A stretch of 64,000 nucleotides of DNA from Halpernia frigidisoli. GTDB lineage: Bacteria; Bacteroidota; Bacteroidia; Flavobacteriales; Weeksellaceae. The notes beneath the pieces were generated by a model. The model was not told the origin of the DNA, made no database searches, and saw nothing but the letters and a program-made list of their open reading frames with translations. The stretch is from contig NZ_FOQT01000001.1 of the NCBI RefSeq assembly GCF_900113805.1, positions 658,411-722,410 of the forward strand, read 5' to 3'. Within the stretch, counting starts at the first letter, position 1; each line of letters starts with the position of its first letter. Of this stretch, positions 45,163 to 55,115 are shown in pieces. The translations under genes were made by a program, and so were the position numbers.

Positions 45163-46344
45163 ATGTCTTACTACCATCTTTCCTCAATTCCCGACTATTT
45201 CGGAATGGATCAGTTATTAACTGAAGAACATAAATTGATCCGTCAATCTGTGAGAGATTGGGTTGAAAATTTTGTGATGCCAAAGATTGATGAAGCTGCA
45301 CAAAATCATACAGATTTACCTAATCTAATGAAAGAATTGGGCGCAATTGGCGCTTTAGGACCCTATATTCCGGAAGAATATGGCGGTTCGGGTTTAGATC
45401 AAATTTCTTACGGAATCATTATGCAGGAACTTGAACGCGGTGATTCTGCTGTTCGTTCTGCCGCATCTGTACAATCTTCTTTGGTAATGTTTCCTATTAA
45501 TGAATTTGGAAGTGAAGAACAAAAAAAGAAATTTTTGCCCAAATTGGCAATTGGCGAATTGATAGGTTCATTTGGTCTTACTGAACCAAATCACGGTTCA
45601 GATCCAAGTTCGATGGAAAGTCATTTCACAGATGAAGGCGATCATTATTTACTAAATGGTGCGAAAATGTGGATCACAAATGCACCGGTTTGTGACATCG
45701 CAGTTATTTGGGCAAAAGATGAAAGCGGAAAAGTACGCGGATTAATTGTTGAACGTGCTTTTGAAGGATTTACAACACCAGAAACACATAATAAATGGAG
45801 TCTTCGTGCAAGTAAAACAGGAGAATTGGTTTTTTCAAATGTTAAAGTGCCGAAAGAAAATTTATTACCAAATGTTTCAGGTCTGAAAGGACCTTTATCT
45901 TGTTTAAATTCTGCGCGGTACGGCATTTCCTGGGGCGTAATTGGTGCTGCAATTGACTGTTACTGCACCGCTTTGCAATATGCGAAGGAAAGAAAACAAT
46001 TCGGAAAAGCAATTGCAGGATTTCAACTTCAACAGAAAAAATTGGCTGAATTTGTAACAGAAATTACAAAATCACAATTACTTTGCTGGCAATTGGGGAA
46101 TCTTAAAAATGATCATAAAGCAACGCCTGCACAAATTTCTATGGCTAAAAGAAATAACGTAAAAATGGCAATTGATATCGCAAGAGAATCCAGACAAATT
46201 CTCGGCGGAATGGGTATCATGGGAGAATTTCCGATGATGCGACACGCTGCAAATCTAGAATCTGTAATCACTTATGAAGGAACGCACGACGTTCATTTAT
46301 TGATCACCGGAATGGACATTACGGGTTTAAACGCTTTTAATTAG
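45163..46344 (+). CDS. Acyl-CoA dehydrogenase, glutaryl-CoA dehydrogenase-like
   Basis: A 393-aa flavoenzyme. The catalytic base is Glu372 in TYEGTHDVH, which fits the glutaryl-CoA/isovaleryl branch. FAD and substrate motifs 'GSFGLTEPNHGSDPSSM' and 'WITNAPVCDIAVIWAKD' are present, and the C-terminal block 'ARESRQILGGMGIMGEFPMMRH' is well conserved. Glutaryl-CoA dehydrogenase acts in lysine and tryptophan breakdown. Its 3' end overlaps the convergent nuclease gene by 8 nt. Confidence 0.92.
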   Translation: MSYYHLSSIPDYFGMDQLLTEEHKLIRQSVRDWVENFVMPKIDEAAQNHTDLPNLMKELGAIGALGPYIPEEYGGSGLDQISYGIIMQELERGDSAVRSAASVQSSLVMFPINEFGSEEQKKKFLPKLAIGELIGSFGLTEPNHGSDPSSMESHFTDEGDHYLLNGAKMWITNAPVCDIAVIWAKDESGKVRGLIVERAFEGFTTPETHNKWSLRASKTGELVFSNVKVPKENLLPNVSGLKGPLSCLNSARYGISWGVIGAAIDCYCTALQYAKERKQFGKAIAGFQLQQKKLAEFVTEITKSQLLCWQLGNLKNDHKATPAQISMAKRNNVKMAIDIARESRQILGGMGIMGEFPMMRHAANLESVITYEGTHDVHLLITGMDITGLNAFN

Positions 46345-49054
46345 AAAAAGAAACAGGAATATTTTCTGTAAAAGTCAATTCCGGATTTAAAATTTCCAGT
46401 ATTAAATTTTTAATACTTTTTAAAGGCATTTCCAGATTTTTTAAATTTAAAGAAGTTTCTTCGTAAATTTCTAAACTTTGAACGCCTTTTCCGGTTTCCG
46501 CAAAACTCCAAATTCCGCATTCCAATTGATTTTCCGGGAAAATTTTTGCTGATAATACTGCAAAAGCATACAAGCTGAGTTGTAATGGTTGCATCATTGT
46601 TTTATTACTTAGAAGCATTTCAATCTTTTCTTCTTTTGGTTTTAAAAAAATATTGGTTGCTTTTTTTGTCTTATAGTCAATAATTCTTAAAACGCCGTCT
46701 AATCTGTCAACACGGTCAATAAAACCGTAGATATTAATATTTTCCACGTCTGAAACTGAAAGTTTTATGTTTTCTATTTTTAATTCTAAAGCTAATATTT
46801 CAAGCTGATGTCCATTTTTAATTAAATTTAGATCATATCTTAAAATATCGGTCACTACTCTACTTGCGATCGATTTATGAATAAAATTCATTCCCTTCAG
46901 ATAAAAATCTTTTTCATGATTTAAAATTACAATTGCATGATTTAAAGCTTCATCCACTATTGTAATTAAATCTTCTAAATATTTGTCATTTAATACTTTA
47001 CCTAAAATTTTTTCGTATAAGTACTGAAGTGAATAATGGACTAAATTACCAAAATTTCTTTGCGAAAGTTCTTCTTCCACTTCGTCTTCAGAATAAGTAT
47101 TTAAAATTTTAGACAGATAAAAATCAATCGGATTATAAAGATAACTACTCAAATGTGAGGCAGAAACCCGATTTTTCCAAAGTTTTAATTTCTCCAAAAC
47201 TTCCGGCGTTTTCTCAATGACCATCACATCTTGATTAACCGGTTCGATAGTATTTTCTACAACCAAATTTTCTATTTTATGACCACTTTCAATTTCCAGT
47301 TGTGTAATAAATCTGCTCTTTTCTCCTGTATTTACGCCTGAACTTAAAGCATTATAGAGCAGATAAACATTTTTTGAATCCTGTAATAAGCGGTAAAAAT
47401 GATACGCATAAATGCCATCATTCTCTAAAAAAGTATGGAGATCAAATTCCCGGCGAACATCAAAAGGCAAATAGGTATTTTGAGAATTTCCTAGCGGTAA
47501 TTTTCCTTCATTAACAGATAATAAAATGATGTTTTCAAAGTTTAAAAGCCGAGTTTCTAAAAGTCCCATAACCTGTAAACCTTGCAGAGGTTCACCTTGA
47601 AAATCAATACTTTCTGTATTAACGAGTTGATTAATTAAAACTTCTAAACTTTCAACATCCATCTCAAAATTGTAATCCTGAAGCTGATTTTTTAAAGTCT
47701 TAAAAGAAGTTTCAAAATGAGAAATATTTTCAAAAACAATATCGTCTAAATCTAAAAATTTTAGTTGAAAACAGTAATTTATAAGTTGTTTTAAAAAGTC
47801 TTTTGCCGACTTTTTTTGAAATAAATTAAAATATGACAAACTGGAAAGTTCATTTTCCAACATCTTTTTAGAGATGTAAATAATATTTCTTTCCTGTAAT
47901 AATTTTTGAAAATTTTGAATGATTAAAAAATCATTTTCAGCTTTTGGTAGTTCGTCTAAGATAGGCAAAACATCTTTGTAATAATAAGATGAGCTTTGTT
48001 TGTGAAGTTGTTTTTGAAGATGAAATAATTTCTTCATCGCGTTAGAAAATTCAAGATTTTTTAAAGGAAATCCCATCGTAATATTAATGCGGTTTATCGT
48101 GATTAACGCATCTAAAGTGGGCGGAAGTAAATTTTCGTCAAGTAAAACAATGGCAGTTTTGCTGAAATCAAACTGCTCTATATTACCATTTGAAAGTTCA
48201 TTAAAAATTTCAGGCAGCAACTTTGTCTGTGAAATATTACCAGAAACTTCAAAAATTTTGATGTTTTTTTCTTGCTTAAAATCATTTTCAATCCAGTTAA
48301 ATTCCCGACTGTCATTGAATTCTGGCCACGTTTTATGTTCGCGTAGAAACTTTCCTGATTCCTGACGAAAATCTTTCATGTAATAATCGTCTGCTTGAAA
48401 ATAACAAATTCCTTTATCCCATTTCAGAAGTTCTTTAACTAATTTTTTTTCAGTTGGCGTGAATGCGTTAAAACCGCAAAACACGAATTTAGTTTCAGTT
48501 TCACTTACGAAATCTTCGATCTTATTTCGCACCATTTCGTGCAACATTCCGCCTGTTGCATAATTTTTTTCCTGTAATTTTAATTTTAAAAGTGGAAGGA
48601 AATTCCGCTGTTTTCGCCAAAAATTTAAAAATTTATTCCTTGGATTATCTTCGTCAGGATTCAGATTTTCCGACCAGTTTTTAATGCGTTCTTCGTCAAA
48701 CATAAAATCTAAGACCGCAATATCAGAATCTGAAAATTTGAGCATATCGTCCCAATCTTTTAAAACTGTGGGAAACCATTTTAAGAATGTTCCAAAATCT
48801 TCTTCATGTTGCGTTTTGTAAACTTCAAAAGCGAAAAGCCAAAGCGCAATTCCTTTGATATGTTGGGTTTCGCCGATATCTTTTAAAAGTTCTTCAATGG
48901 TGAAAAATCGTGGTAAAAATCCACTGTAATTTTTTTCTGCCAAAATTCTTTTAATAAAGACAACCGGTCTTTTTCCCGGTAAAACAAGATTAAAGTTGGA
49001 AAGATCTTCACTTTTTTCAAGTAAATCGTCGATTATTTTATTTAAGAATTTCAT
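46337..49054 (-). CDS. PD-(D/E)XK nuclease family protein (AddB-like)
   Basis: A 905-aa protein. A C-terminal RecB-like nuclease domain is visible: 'RNFGNLVHYSLQYLYEKILG' (GxxxH), 'GFIDRVDRLDG' (Asp), 'IIDYKTKKA' (DYKT) and 'MQPLQLSLYAFAV' (QxxxY). The N-terminal part (about 1-650) has degenerate helicase-like features such as 'NLVLPGKRPVVFIKRILAE' and 'LLSVNEGKLPLG', as in AddB. It probably pairs with a UvrD-type AddA helicase-nuclease encoded elsewhere for double-strand-break resection. A Cys-rich iron-sulfur set was not obvious. Confidence 0.85.
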   Translation of the reverse strand: MKFLNKIIDDLLEKSEDLSNFNLVLPGKRPVVFIKRILAEKNYSGFLPRFFTIEELLKDIGETQHIKGIALWLFAFEVYKTQHEEDFGTFLKWFPTVLKDWDDMLKFSDSDIAVLDFMFDEERIKNWSENLNPDEDNPRNKFLNFWRKQRNFLPLLKLKLQEKNYATGGMLHEMVRNKIEDFVSETETKFVFCGFNAFTPTEKKLVKELLKWDKGICYFQADDYYMKDFRQESGKFLREHKTWPEFNDSREFNWIENDFKQEKNIKIFEVSGNISQTKLLPEIFNELSNGNIEQFDFSKTAIVLLDENLLPPTLDALITINRINITMGFPLKNLEFSNAMKKLFHLQKQLHKQSSSYYYKDVLPILDELPKAENDFLIIQNFQKLLQERNIIYISKKMLENELSSLSYFNLFQKKSAKDFLKQLINYCFQLKFLDLDDIVFENISHFETSFKTLKNQLQDYNFEMDVESLEVLINQLVNTESIDFQGEPLQGLQVMGLLETRLLNFENIILLSVNEGKLPLGNSQNTYLPFDVRREFDLHTFLENDGIYAYHFYRLLQDSKNVYLLYNALSSGVNTGEKSRFITQLEIESGHKIENLVVENTIEPVNQDVMVIEKTPEVLEKLKLWKNRVSASHLSSYLYNPIDFYLSKILNTYSEDEVEEELSQRNFGNLVHYSLQYLYEKILGKVLNDKYLEDLITIVDEALNHAIVILNHEKDFYLKGMNFIHKSIASRVVTDILRYDLNLIKNGHQLEILALELKIENIKLSVSDVENINIYGFIDRVDRLDGVLRIIDYKTKKATNIFLKPKEEKIEMLLSNKTMMQPLQLSLYAFAVLSAKIFPENQLECGIWSFAETGKGVQSLEIYEETSLNLKNLEMPLKSIKNLILEILNPELTFTENIPVSFSN

Positions 49055-49127
49055 TGAAAAAATTGAATTTTTGTTCTAAAAGGAATTTTAAATTTAAGCA
49101 AAATCAAATAAAAAAGTTGAATGAAAA

Positions 49128-49763
49128 TTAAGAATTAAAATTTCCTTTAGAAAGATAAACTACTTTTTTGGTTTCAAAAAATTCTTCTTCGAAATAACTT
49201 TTTAAAGGGATAATCTCAGCTTTTAAGCCTTGTAATTCTTCGGCAAGTTCACCACCTTTTAAATACAAAACGCCATTATGCTTCGTATTTATTTGCTCTT
49301 TTTCAAATTTACCTCTTAACCAACGCAGAAAAACAGGCATTTGCGTCACTGCTCTACTTACCACAAAATGAAATTTTCCTTTTATATTTTCTGCTCTTTC
49401 ATGAAAAGCTTCTACATTTTTTAAATCCAAACTTTCAGCAACGGCTTTAACAACAGTAATTTTTTTACCAATAGAATCAACCAAAGTAAATTGTGTTTCT
49501 GGAAATAAAATAGCTAAAGGAATCCCTGGAAAACCCCCGCCAGTACCAATATCCAATACTTTCGTATTCGGTGAAAAAGCCATTACTTTTGCGATTCCCA
49601 GAGAATGCAAAATGTGCTTTTCATATAAGGAATCTAAATCTTTTCTGGAAATGACATTTATTTTTTCATTCCATTCCGTGTATAATTCTTGTAGCGAAGC
49701 AAATTGATTTATTTGGTTTTCTGAAAGATCCGGAAAATATTTGGTGATGATTTCTTTAGACAT
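49128..49763 (-). CDS. rsmG: 16S rRNA (guanine-527-N7) methyltransferase
   Basis: A 211-aa methyltransferase. SAM-binding 'VLDIGTGGGFPGIPLAI' and 'FTLVDSIGKKITVVKAVAE' are the RsmG signatures, followed by 'FHFVVSRAVTQMPVFLRW'. It methylates the 530 loop of 16S rRNA; loss confers low streptomycin resistance in other species. A TATTTTTG box lies 17 nt upstream. Confidence 0.96.
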   Translation of the reverse strand: MSKEIITKYFPDLSENQINQFASLQELYTEWNEKINVISRKDLDSLYEKHILHSLGIAKVMAFSPNTKVLDIGTGGGFPGIPLAILFPETQFTLVDSIGKKITVVKAVAESLDLKNVEAFHERAENIKGKFHFVVSRAVTQMPVFLRWLRGKFEKEQINTKHNGVLYLKGGELAEELQGLKAEIIPLKSYFEEEFFETKKVVYLSKGNFNS

Positions 49764-49779
49764 AATTTAAAATATATTG

Positions 49780-49787
49780 CAAAAATA
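49780..49787 (-). promoter_or_regulatory. -7 box of rsmG
   Basis: Minus strand TATTTTTG, exact TAnnTTTG match, about 13 nt of leader. Confidence 0.55.
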
Positions 49788-49833
49788 AAGGTTTTAAGAT
49801 TGAAATGAAAGTGCTTAACTCAAATCAAATTTT

Positions 49834-49841
49834 TATATTTG
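49834..49841 (+). promoter_or_regulatory. -7 box of the aminotransferase gene
   Basis: TATATTTG, exact TAnnTTTG match, 16 nt before the ATG. Confidence 0.55.
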
Positions 49842-49857
49842 TTAAAACTAAATATAC

Positions 49858-51057
49858 ATGAATTTACTATCTGACAGACTGAACCGATTAAGTTTTTCCC
49901 AAACTTTTGTAATGTCAAATAAAGCGCGTGAAATGAAGGCGAAAGGTTTAGATGTAATAAGTCTGACTTTAGGCGAACCTGATTTTGATGTTCCAGAAAA
50001 TGTTAAACAGGCTGCTTTTACAGCTATAAATGAAAACTACAGTCATTACAGTCCGGTCCCGGGATTTATGGAACTTCGTGAAGCAGTAAGTTTTAAATTA
50101 AAAAGAGATAATAATTTAGATTTTAAACCAAGCCAAATCTGCGTTTCCAATGGGGCAAAACAATCAATTATAAATGTCTTGGCAGCACTTTTAAATGTAG
50201 GCGATGAAGTGATTTTACCAACGCCTTATTGGGTAAGTTACGATGAAATGGTGAAAATGATGGATGGAACATCTGTTTTTATAAAAACGGATTACACAAC
50301 AGATTTTAAAATGACTGCCGAACAATTAGAAGCAGCAATTACGCCTAAAACAAAAGCGCTTTTATACAGTTCTCCCTGCAACCCATCAGGAAGTTATTAT
50401 ACTTATGAAGAATTAAAATCTCTCGCAAAAGTGATTGAAAAATATCCGCATGTAACGGTGATTTCAGATGAGATCTATGAATTTATAAATTATGAAACCA
50501 AGCATGTTTCGATAGCACAATTTGATGAAATTAAAAATCAGGTTGCTGTAATTAATGGAATGTCAAAAGCTTATGCAATGACCGGCTGGAGAATTGGTTA
50601 TTCTGCCTGTCCGGAATGGTTAGCAAAAGGATGTGAAAAAATTCAGGGACAAATGACAAGTGGTGCAAATACCGTTGCGCAAAGAGCTTCAATAACTGCC
50701 TTGGAAACCGATCCATCAGAATATCATTTTATGATCGAAGCCTTTCAAAAAAGACGTGATTTAACTTTTGACCTTTTAAAAGATATCAAAGGTTTTAAAT
50801 TATTTTTACCAAAATCTGCATTTTATTTTTTCCCGGATATTTCTTATTATATTGGAAAAACTCTAGATGGTGTAAAAATTAACGATTCCGATGATTTTTC
50901 TATGTTTTTATTAGAAAAAGCCAATGTTGCGACGGTTGGTGGCGTTTCATTTGGAAGTCCGGAATGTATGAGAATTTCTTACGCGTCGTCCGAGGAAATT
51001 TTAAAAGAAGCAATGAAAAGAATAAAAGAATGTCTGGAAAACGCGGTTGAAAGTTAG
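49858..51057 (+). CDS. Pyridoxal-phosphate-dependent aminotransferase (aspartate aminotransferase type)
   Basis: A 399-aa fold-type I aminotransferase. PLP-binding Lys237 lies in MSKAYAMTGWRIGY, with 'SLTLGEPDFDVPENVKQAA' at the N-terminus, 'SSPCNPSGSYYTYEEL' and 'SDEIYEFINY' as further cofactor contacts. It belongs to the class I/II subgroup with aspartate as the usual amino donor; precise specificity cannot be read. Converges with map across a terminator. Confidence 0.93.
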   Translation: MNLLSDRLNRLSFSQTFVMSNKAREMKAKGLDVISLTLGEPDFDVPENVKQAAFTAINENYSHYSPVPGFMELREAVSFKLKRDNNLDFKPSQICVSNGAKQSIINVLAALLNVGDEVILPTPYWVSYDEMVKMMDGTSVFIKTDYTTDFKMTAEQLEAAITPKTKALLYSSPCNPSGSYYTYEELKSLAKVIEKYPHVTVISDEIYEFINYETKHVSIAQFDEIKNQVAVINGMSKAYAMTGWRIGYSACPEWLAKGCEKIQGQMTSGANTVAQRASITALETDPSEYHFMIEAFQKRRDLTFDLLKDIKGFKLFLPKSAFYFFPDISYYIGKTLDGVKINDSDDFSMFLLEKANVATVGGVSFGSPECMRISYASSEEILKEAMKRIKECLENAVES

Positions 51058-51077
51058 AAACAAAAAATTTAATAGAA

Positions 51078-51112
51078 AAAAAAGACTTCAAAATATTGAA
51101 GTCTTTTCTATT
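51078..51112. terminator. Bidirectional terminator between the aminotransferase and map
   Basis: AAAAGACTTCA (51080-51090) pairs with TGAAGTCTTTT (51097-51107), extended by A-run and T-run on both strands. Confidence 0.9.
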
Positions 51113-51114
51113 TT

Positions 51115-51924
51115 TTAAAAATCTCTAATGAAAGGTTTTTCTTCATCAGAAATAATTCCAAGCGCTTCGTAAATATATTTAAAAGTTGAAAGCAAAACCG
51201 GTTTTCCTTCAATTACACAAACATCATGTTCAAAATGCGCGGATGGCGACATATCTAAACTTGTGACCGTCCAGCCGTCTTTGTGAAATTTGACTTTTTC
51301 TGTTCCTAAGTTTATCATTGGTTCAATTGCGAGAACGATTCCGTCTTTTATGACTTTTCCGCTGCCTTTTCTGCCGTAATTGGGAACTTGTGGATCTTCG
51401 TGCATTTTTTTGCCCAAACCATGACCAACTAATTCTCTAACAACACCATAACCTGCTTTTTCGCAATAATTCTGGATTGCATAAGAAATATCTCCAACTC
51501 TTTTTCCCCGAACACATTGCTCAATTCCTTTATACAAAGACTCTTTGGTTATTTTTAATAATTTTTTAGTTTCCGGCGCTACTTCTCCTACCTGAAAAGA
51601 ATAAGCGTGATCTCCGTAAAAACCATTCATGTAAACGCCGCAGTCAACAGATAAAATATCACCTTCTTCCAAAGGTTTCTCATTTGGAATGCCGTGAACA
51701 ACTTCTGCATTTGGGGAAATGCATAAATTATTGGGGAAACCATACATTCCTAAAAATGCTGGTTCGCCGCCGTTGTCACGTATAAATTCTCCACCTAATT
51801 TATCTAAATGCAAAGTTGTAGCGCCAGGTTTTATTTCCTTAGCTAAAAGTCCTAAAGTTTTGGAGACCAATTGCGCACTTTCGCGCATCAAGCGAAGTTC
51901 TTCTATCGTTTTTAACTGAATCAT
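51115..51924 (-). CDS. map: Type I methionine aminopeptidase
   Basis: A 269-aa enzyme removing N-terminal Met. Metal ligands lie in 'EGDILSVDCGVYMNGFYGD' (two Asp), 'ELVGHGLGKKMHEDPQVPNYG' (His), 'IEPMI' (Glu) and 'HFEHDVCV' (Glu in the following VIEG region). Length is typical. Downstream of and close to the HAD gene (9 nt), so co-transcribed. Confidence 0.97.
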   Translation of the reverse strand: MIQLKTIEELRLMRESAQLVSKTLGLLAKEIKPGATTLHLDKLGGEFIRDNGGEPAFLGMYGFPNNLCISPNAEVVHGIPNEKPLEEGDILSVDCGVYMNGFYGDHAYSFQVGEVAPETKKLLKITKESLYKGIEQCVRGKRVGDISYAIQNYCEKAGYGVVRELVGHGLGKKMHEDPQVPNYGRKGSGKVIKDGIVLAIEPMINLGTEKVKFHKDGWTVTSLDMSPSAHFEHDVCVIEGKPVLLSTFKYIYEALGIISDEEKPFIRDF

Positions 51925-51933
51925 TTTCTTATT

Positions 51934-52365
51934 TTACCAAAAAAGGCCTTTCTTTTTATCTTTTTTAATTTTAGAATACGCTAAAACTTCTGTACCTTCA
52001 ACTCTAAATTCTATTCTCTCTGTTACAATTCTATAAATTTCACCCCAACCAGGAAAACCTCCTAAATTGCGGTCATCAATAAATAGGTCAGCATCAATTT
52101 TTCTGGACTGTGTTTGTAAATCAAATACTTCACCTTCAAAACTGGAATTAACAGCGTAAAACTCTACTCCATTCTTTTTGCAAAATTCTACAGCTTCATC
52201 CAAAGTTTTTCCATGTCTGTATGTCCATAAAATTAATCTGTAACCTTCAGCCTGGAATTTTTTTAAAGTTTCAAAAGCAAATGTTTTTGGTTTTCCAATT
52301 CCAGGGTAAGCATCATCAACGACTGTACCGTCGAAGTCTATTGCTAGTTTTTTATTAGTAGTCAT
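51934..52365 (-). CDS. HAD-like hydrolase (BT0820-type)
   Basis: A 143-aa protein with Asp10 and Asp12 (IDFDGT) as HAD motif I and 'LFIDDRNLGGFPGWGEI' as a motif III/IV-like block. 'YRLILWTYRHGKTLDEAVEFC' follows the T/S motif II position. It is a small HAD protein seen in many Bacteroidota; substrate unknown. Its operon partner is map. Confidence 0.8.
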   Translation of the reverse strand: MTTNKKLAIDFDGTVVDDAYPGIGKPKTFAFETLKKFQAEGYRLILWTYRHGKTLDEAVEFCKKNGVEFYAVNSSFEGEVFDLQTQSRKIDADLFIDDRNLGGFPGWGEIYRIVTERIEFRVEGTEVLAYSKIKKDKKKGLFW

Positions 52366-52382
52366 TCCTAAATTTAATTGTG

Positions 52383-52390
52383 CAAATATA
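52383..52390 (-). promoter_or_regulatory. -7 box of the HAD-map operon
   Basis: Minus strand TATATTTG, exact TAnnTTTG match, 17 nt before the start. Confidence 0.55.
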
Positions 52391-52396
52391 TAAAAT

Positions 52397-52424
52397 AAAA
52401 AAAGTGTTGAAAAATCAACACTTT
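52397..52424 (-). terminator. Terminator of the acyl-ACP desaturase gene
   Basis: Minus strand AAAGTGTTGA pairs with TCAACACTTT and is followed by T-rich sequence. Confidence 0.85.
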
Positions 52425-52443
52425 GTAAATTTAATTTAATTTT

Positions 52444-53424
52444 TTAAGATTTGATCCATTTAAACTGATATTCCAAATCAGGAGTTGCAATACGTTCTGT
52501 AATTTTTTGCAGTCTTGATGGCAATTTCATTAAATATTCCTGTGCTTTTTGCGCTTTTTCAGTTAGATTGGTCAAATGCTCTATTTTCCATTCAGAAAGT
52601 AAATCAGCTAAAATATCAATATAATCCTGTCCGGTATAAACCATACATCTTTGCGCAGCGTCAGAGAAATGACTCCAAAGTTCACCAGCTTGCTGACCTG
52701 ATTCACGCATTAAATGTGCCGGCATCACAATTTTTTTTCGCATCATATCTTCAAAGGCCAAAACCATTTCAGATGGATCTAATTCTAAAATTCTGGTAAC
52801 AAAACTCTTATATGCTTTTGCATGTCTGGCTTCATCTGCAGCGATCATCCCGCACATTTGGGCTAATTTTTTATTACCAGCCTGTTTTGCAAACGTTCCT
52901 ACCCTTCTGTGGGAAACATTGGTTGCAGTTTCCTGAAAACTTGTGTAGATAAAATTTCTATACGGATCCATTGTAGTTCCAATATCCAAACCATCTTGAA
53001 TCAAATGCTGAGTTGTTATTTCAACTTCACGCATATTAACCCTTCCACATAAATAAAGGTATTTGTTTAGCAAATCTCCATGTCTGTTTTCTTCCGCAGT
53101 CCAGTGTCTGATCCAGCTTGCCCAACCAGAACCGCCTCCTTCCTGATTCACACCATCAATTCCCATCAACCAGGATTCGTAGGTTGGAAGTGCTTCTTCT
53201 GTAATTGTGTCACCAATAAGAGTGACAAATAAGTCATAAGGCATTTCCTGCGCAAGACTTTGCAATTCCTGAAGTTCGTATTTAAAATTATCTGAAGTAG
53301 GATCTGGTAAATAATCTGAAGGTTGCCAAATTTTATCAACAGGAGTAAGATAAGAGTTTTTAAAATCCTCCACTTCTTTCCCCAAATTATTCATTACTTC
53401 TAACCTGACTAATTTATTGTACAT
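52444..53424 (-). CDS. Acyl-ACP desaturase (diiron, stearoyl-ACP desaturase type)
   Basis: A 326-aa soluble desaturase. The two diiron motifs are ENRHGDLLNKYL (ExxH, about residue 110) and DEARHAKAY (about 198). 'GGGSGWASWIRHWTAEENRHG' and 'AFEDMMRKKIVMPAHLMR' are typical. The enzyme introduces a cis double bond into acyl-ACP, adapting membrane fluidity. Confidence 0.95.
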   Translation of the reverse strand: MYNKLVRLEVMNNLGKEVEDFKNSYLTPVDKIWQPSDYLPDPTSDNFKYELQELQSLAQEMPYDLFVTLIGDTITEEALPTYESWLMGIDGVNQEGGGSGWASWIRHWTAEENRHGDLLNKYLYLCGRVNMREVEITTQHLIQDGLDIGTTMDPYRNFIYTSFQETATNVSHRRVGTFAKQAGNKKLAQMCGMIAADEARHAKAYKSFVTRILELDPSEMVLAFEDMMRKKIVMPAHLMRESGQQAGELWSHFSDAAQRCMVYTGQDYIDILADLLSEWKIEHLTNLTEKAQKAQEYLMKLPSRLQKITERIATPDLEYQFKWIKS

Positions 53425-53447
53425 TTTATATTTTTAAAAGGATGTTG

Positions 53448-53455
53448 CAAAAGTA
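53448..53455 (-). promoter_or_regulatory. -7 box of the desaturase gene
   Basis: Minus strand TACTTTTG, exact TAnnTTTG match, 23 nt before the ATG. Confidence 0.5.
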
Positions 53456-53517
53456 ATATTTAAAATATTATTTTTAGCATAGTATTTCGTTAAATATCTC
53501 TATTATCGTGATTGCAA

Positions 53518-55047
53518 TTAGCTTACCAAAACATTACCAGTCATTATCTCCGGAATTTTAATTCCCATCACATGCAAAATTGAAGGTGCAACATCGCCTA
53601 ATTTACCTTTTTCCAAAGCCCACGTTTTTTCTTTATCCATCACGATCAAAGGCACTAAATTAGTTGAATGTTGCGTATTTGGCGAACCATCTGGATTGAT
53701 CATTACATCACTGTTTCCATGATCGGCTAATATAAATACTGCATAATTATGCTCGAAAGCTAGTTTCGCCACCTTTTCTATACACGAATCAACAACTTCC
53801 GCAGCTTTCACTGCCGCTTCAAAAACGCCGGTATGACCTACCATGTCTGTATTTGCAAAATTTAAACAAATAAAATCGGACGTTTCATTTTCAATTTCGG
53901 GCAATATTTTTTCAGTGATATCATAGGCTGACATTTCAGGTTTAAAATCATAAGTCGGGACATCCTTTGGACTGGGACAAAGCAATCTTCTTTCACCTTC
54001 AAAAAGTTCTTCACGACCGCCGGAAAAGAAAAATGTAACATGCGGATACTTTTCAGTTTCTGCTACCCGAATTTGAGTTTTTCCATTTTTTTCTAAAACT
54101 TCACCAAGTGTTTCTGTTAAAACTTTTTCGTCAAAAACGACCTGCACATTTTCAAATTCTTTATCATAATTAGTCATAGTGACATAATATAGATTTAATT
54201 TTTGCATATGATAGTCAGGAAAATCTTTTTGGCAAAGAACCTCGGAGATCTCTCTTCCACGATCTGTTCGGAAATTAAAACAGAAAACAACATCGTCATT
54301 TTCAATTTTAGCGACAGGTAAATGATTGTCGCCTTCTAAAATTATTGGTTTTAAAAATTCATCCGTAATGTTTTCATCATAGGATTTTTGAATACTTTCT
54401 AAAATATCTTTTGAGTGCGCTCCTTCTCCATTCACCATTGCATCGTACGCTAATTTCACGCGTTCCCAACGTTTGTCACGATCCATTGCATAGTATCTTC
54501 CGACTACAGTTGCCAGTTTTCCGGTAGAAATTTTCATGTGGTCTAAAAGTTCTGCGATAAAATCCTTTCCTGAATGCGGATCGCAATCACGACCGTCTGT
54601 AAATGCGTGAACAAAAACATTTTTATCCAAACCATATTCTGCCGCTGCAGTTAGTAATCCTTTTAAATGATTAATATGAGAATGAACACCGCCGTCAGAT
54701 GTCAAACCAATAAAATGAAGTTTCTTAGAATTTTCTTTTGCATATTTGAACGCATCAGTTATTACGTTTTCTTTTCCTAATGTAGCATTTTCAACAGCCA
54801 TATTTAGCTTCACCAAATTTTGATAAACTACCCTTCCGGCGCCCAAATTCATATGTCCAACTTCGGAATTACCCATTTGACCAAATGGTAAACCAACCGC
54901 AGGTCCGCTTGCTTCGAGAGTTGTGTGCGGAAAATTTTCATAGCAGGAATCGATAAAAGGTGTGTTTGCAGTTGCAAGTGCAGAAACTTCAGGATTTAAT
55001 CCCAAACCCCACCCATCAAGTATGGCGAGTATGGCTTTTTTTGACAT
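53518..55047 (-). CDS. gpmI: 2,3-bisphosphoglycerate-independent phosphoglycerate mutase
   Basis: A 509-aa enzyme interconverting 3- and 2-phosphoglycerate. N-terminal LDGWGLG supplies a metal ligand, and nucleophile Ser61 lies in MGNSEVGHMNLGAGRVVYQ. 'DGRDCDPHSG' and 'RYYAMDRDKRWERV' line the substrate site, and the second metal cluster is 'NFANTDMVGHTG' and ADHGNSD. Length is standard for Mn-dependent iPGM. Confidence 0.97.
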   Translation of the reverse strand: MSKKAILAILDGWGLGLNPEVSALATANTPFIDSCYENFPHTTLEASGPAVGLPFGQMGNSEVGHMNLGAGRVVYQNLVKLNMAVENATLGKENVITDAFKYAKENSKKLHFIGLTSDGGVHSHINHLKGLLTAAAEYGLDKNVFVHAFTDGRDCDPHSGKDFIAELLDHMKISTGKLATVVGRYYAMDRDKRWERVKLAYDAMVNGEGAHSKDILESIQKSYDENITDEFLKPIILEGDNHLPVAKIENDDVVFCFNFRTDRGREISEVLCQKDFPDYHMQKLNLYYVTMTNYDKEFENVQVVFDEKVLTETLGEVLEKNGKTQIRVAETEKYPHVTFFFSGGREELFEGERRLLCPSPKDVPTYDFKPEMSAYDITEKILPEIENETSDFICLNFANTDMVGHTGVFEAAVKAAEVVDSCIEKVAKLAFEHNYAVFILADHGNSDVMINPDGSPNTQHSTNLVPLIVMDKEKTWALEKGKLGDVAPSILHVMGIKIPEIMTGNVLVS

Positions 55048-55068
55048 TTTTGTTTGATTTTAGTACAA

Positions 55069-55076
55069 CAAATTTA
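55069..55076 (-). promoter_or_regulatory. -7 box of gpmI
   Basis: Minus strand TAAATTTG, exact TAnnTTTG match, 21 nt before the ATG. Confidence 0.55.
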
Positions 55077-55115
55077 CAAAATTGAAAATGGTAATAATAA
55101 TTTTTTAGTAATAAA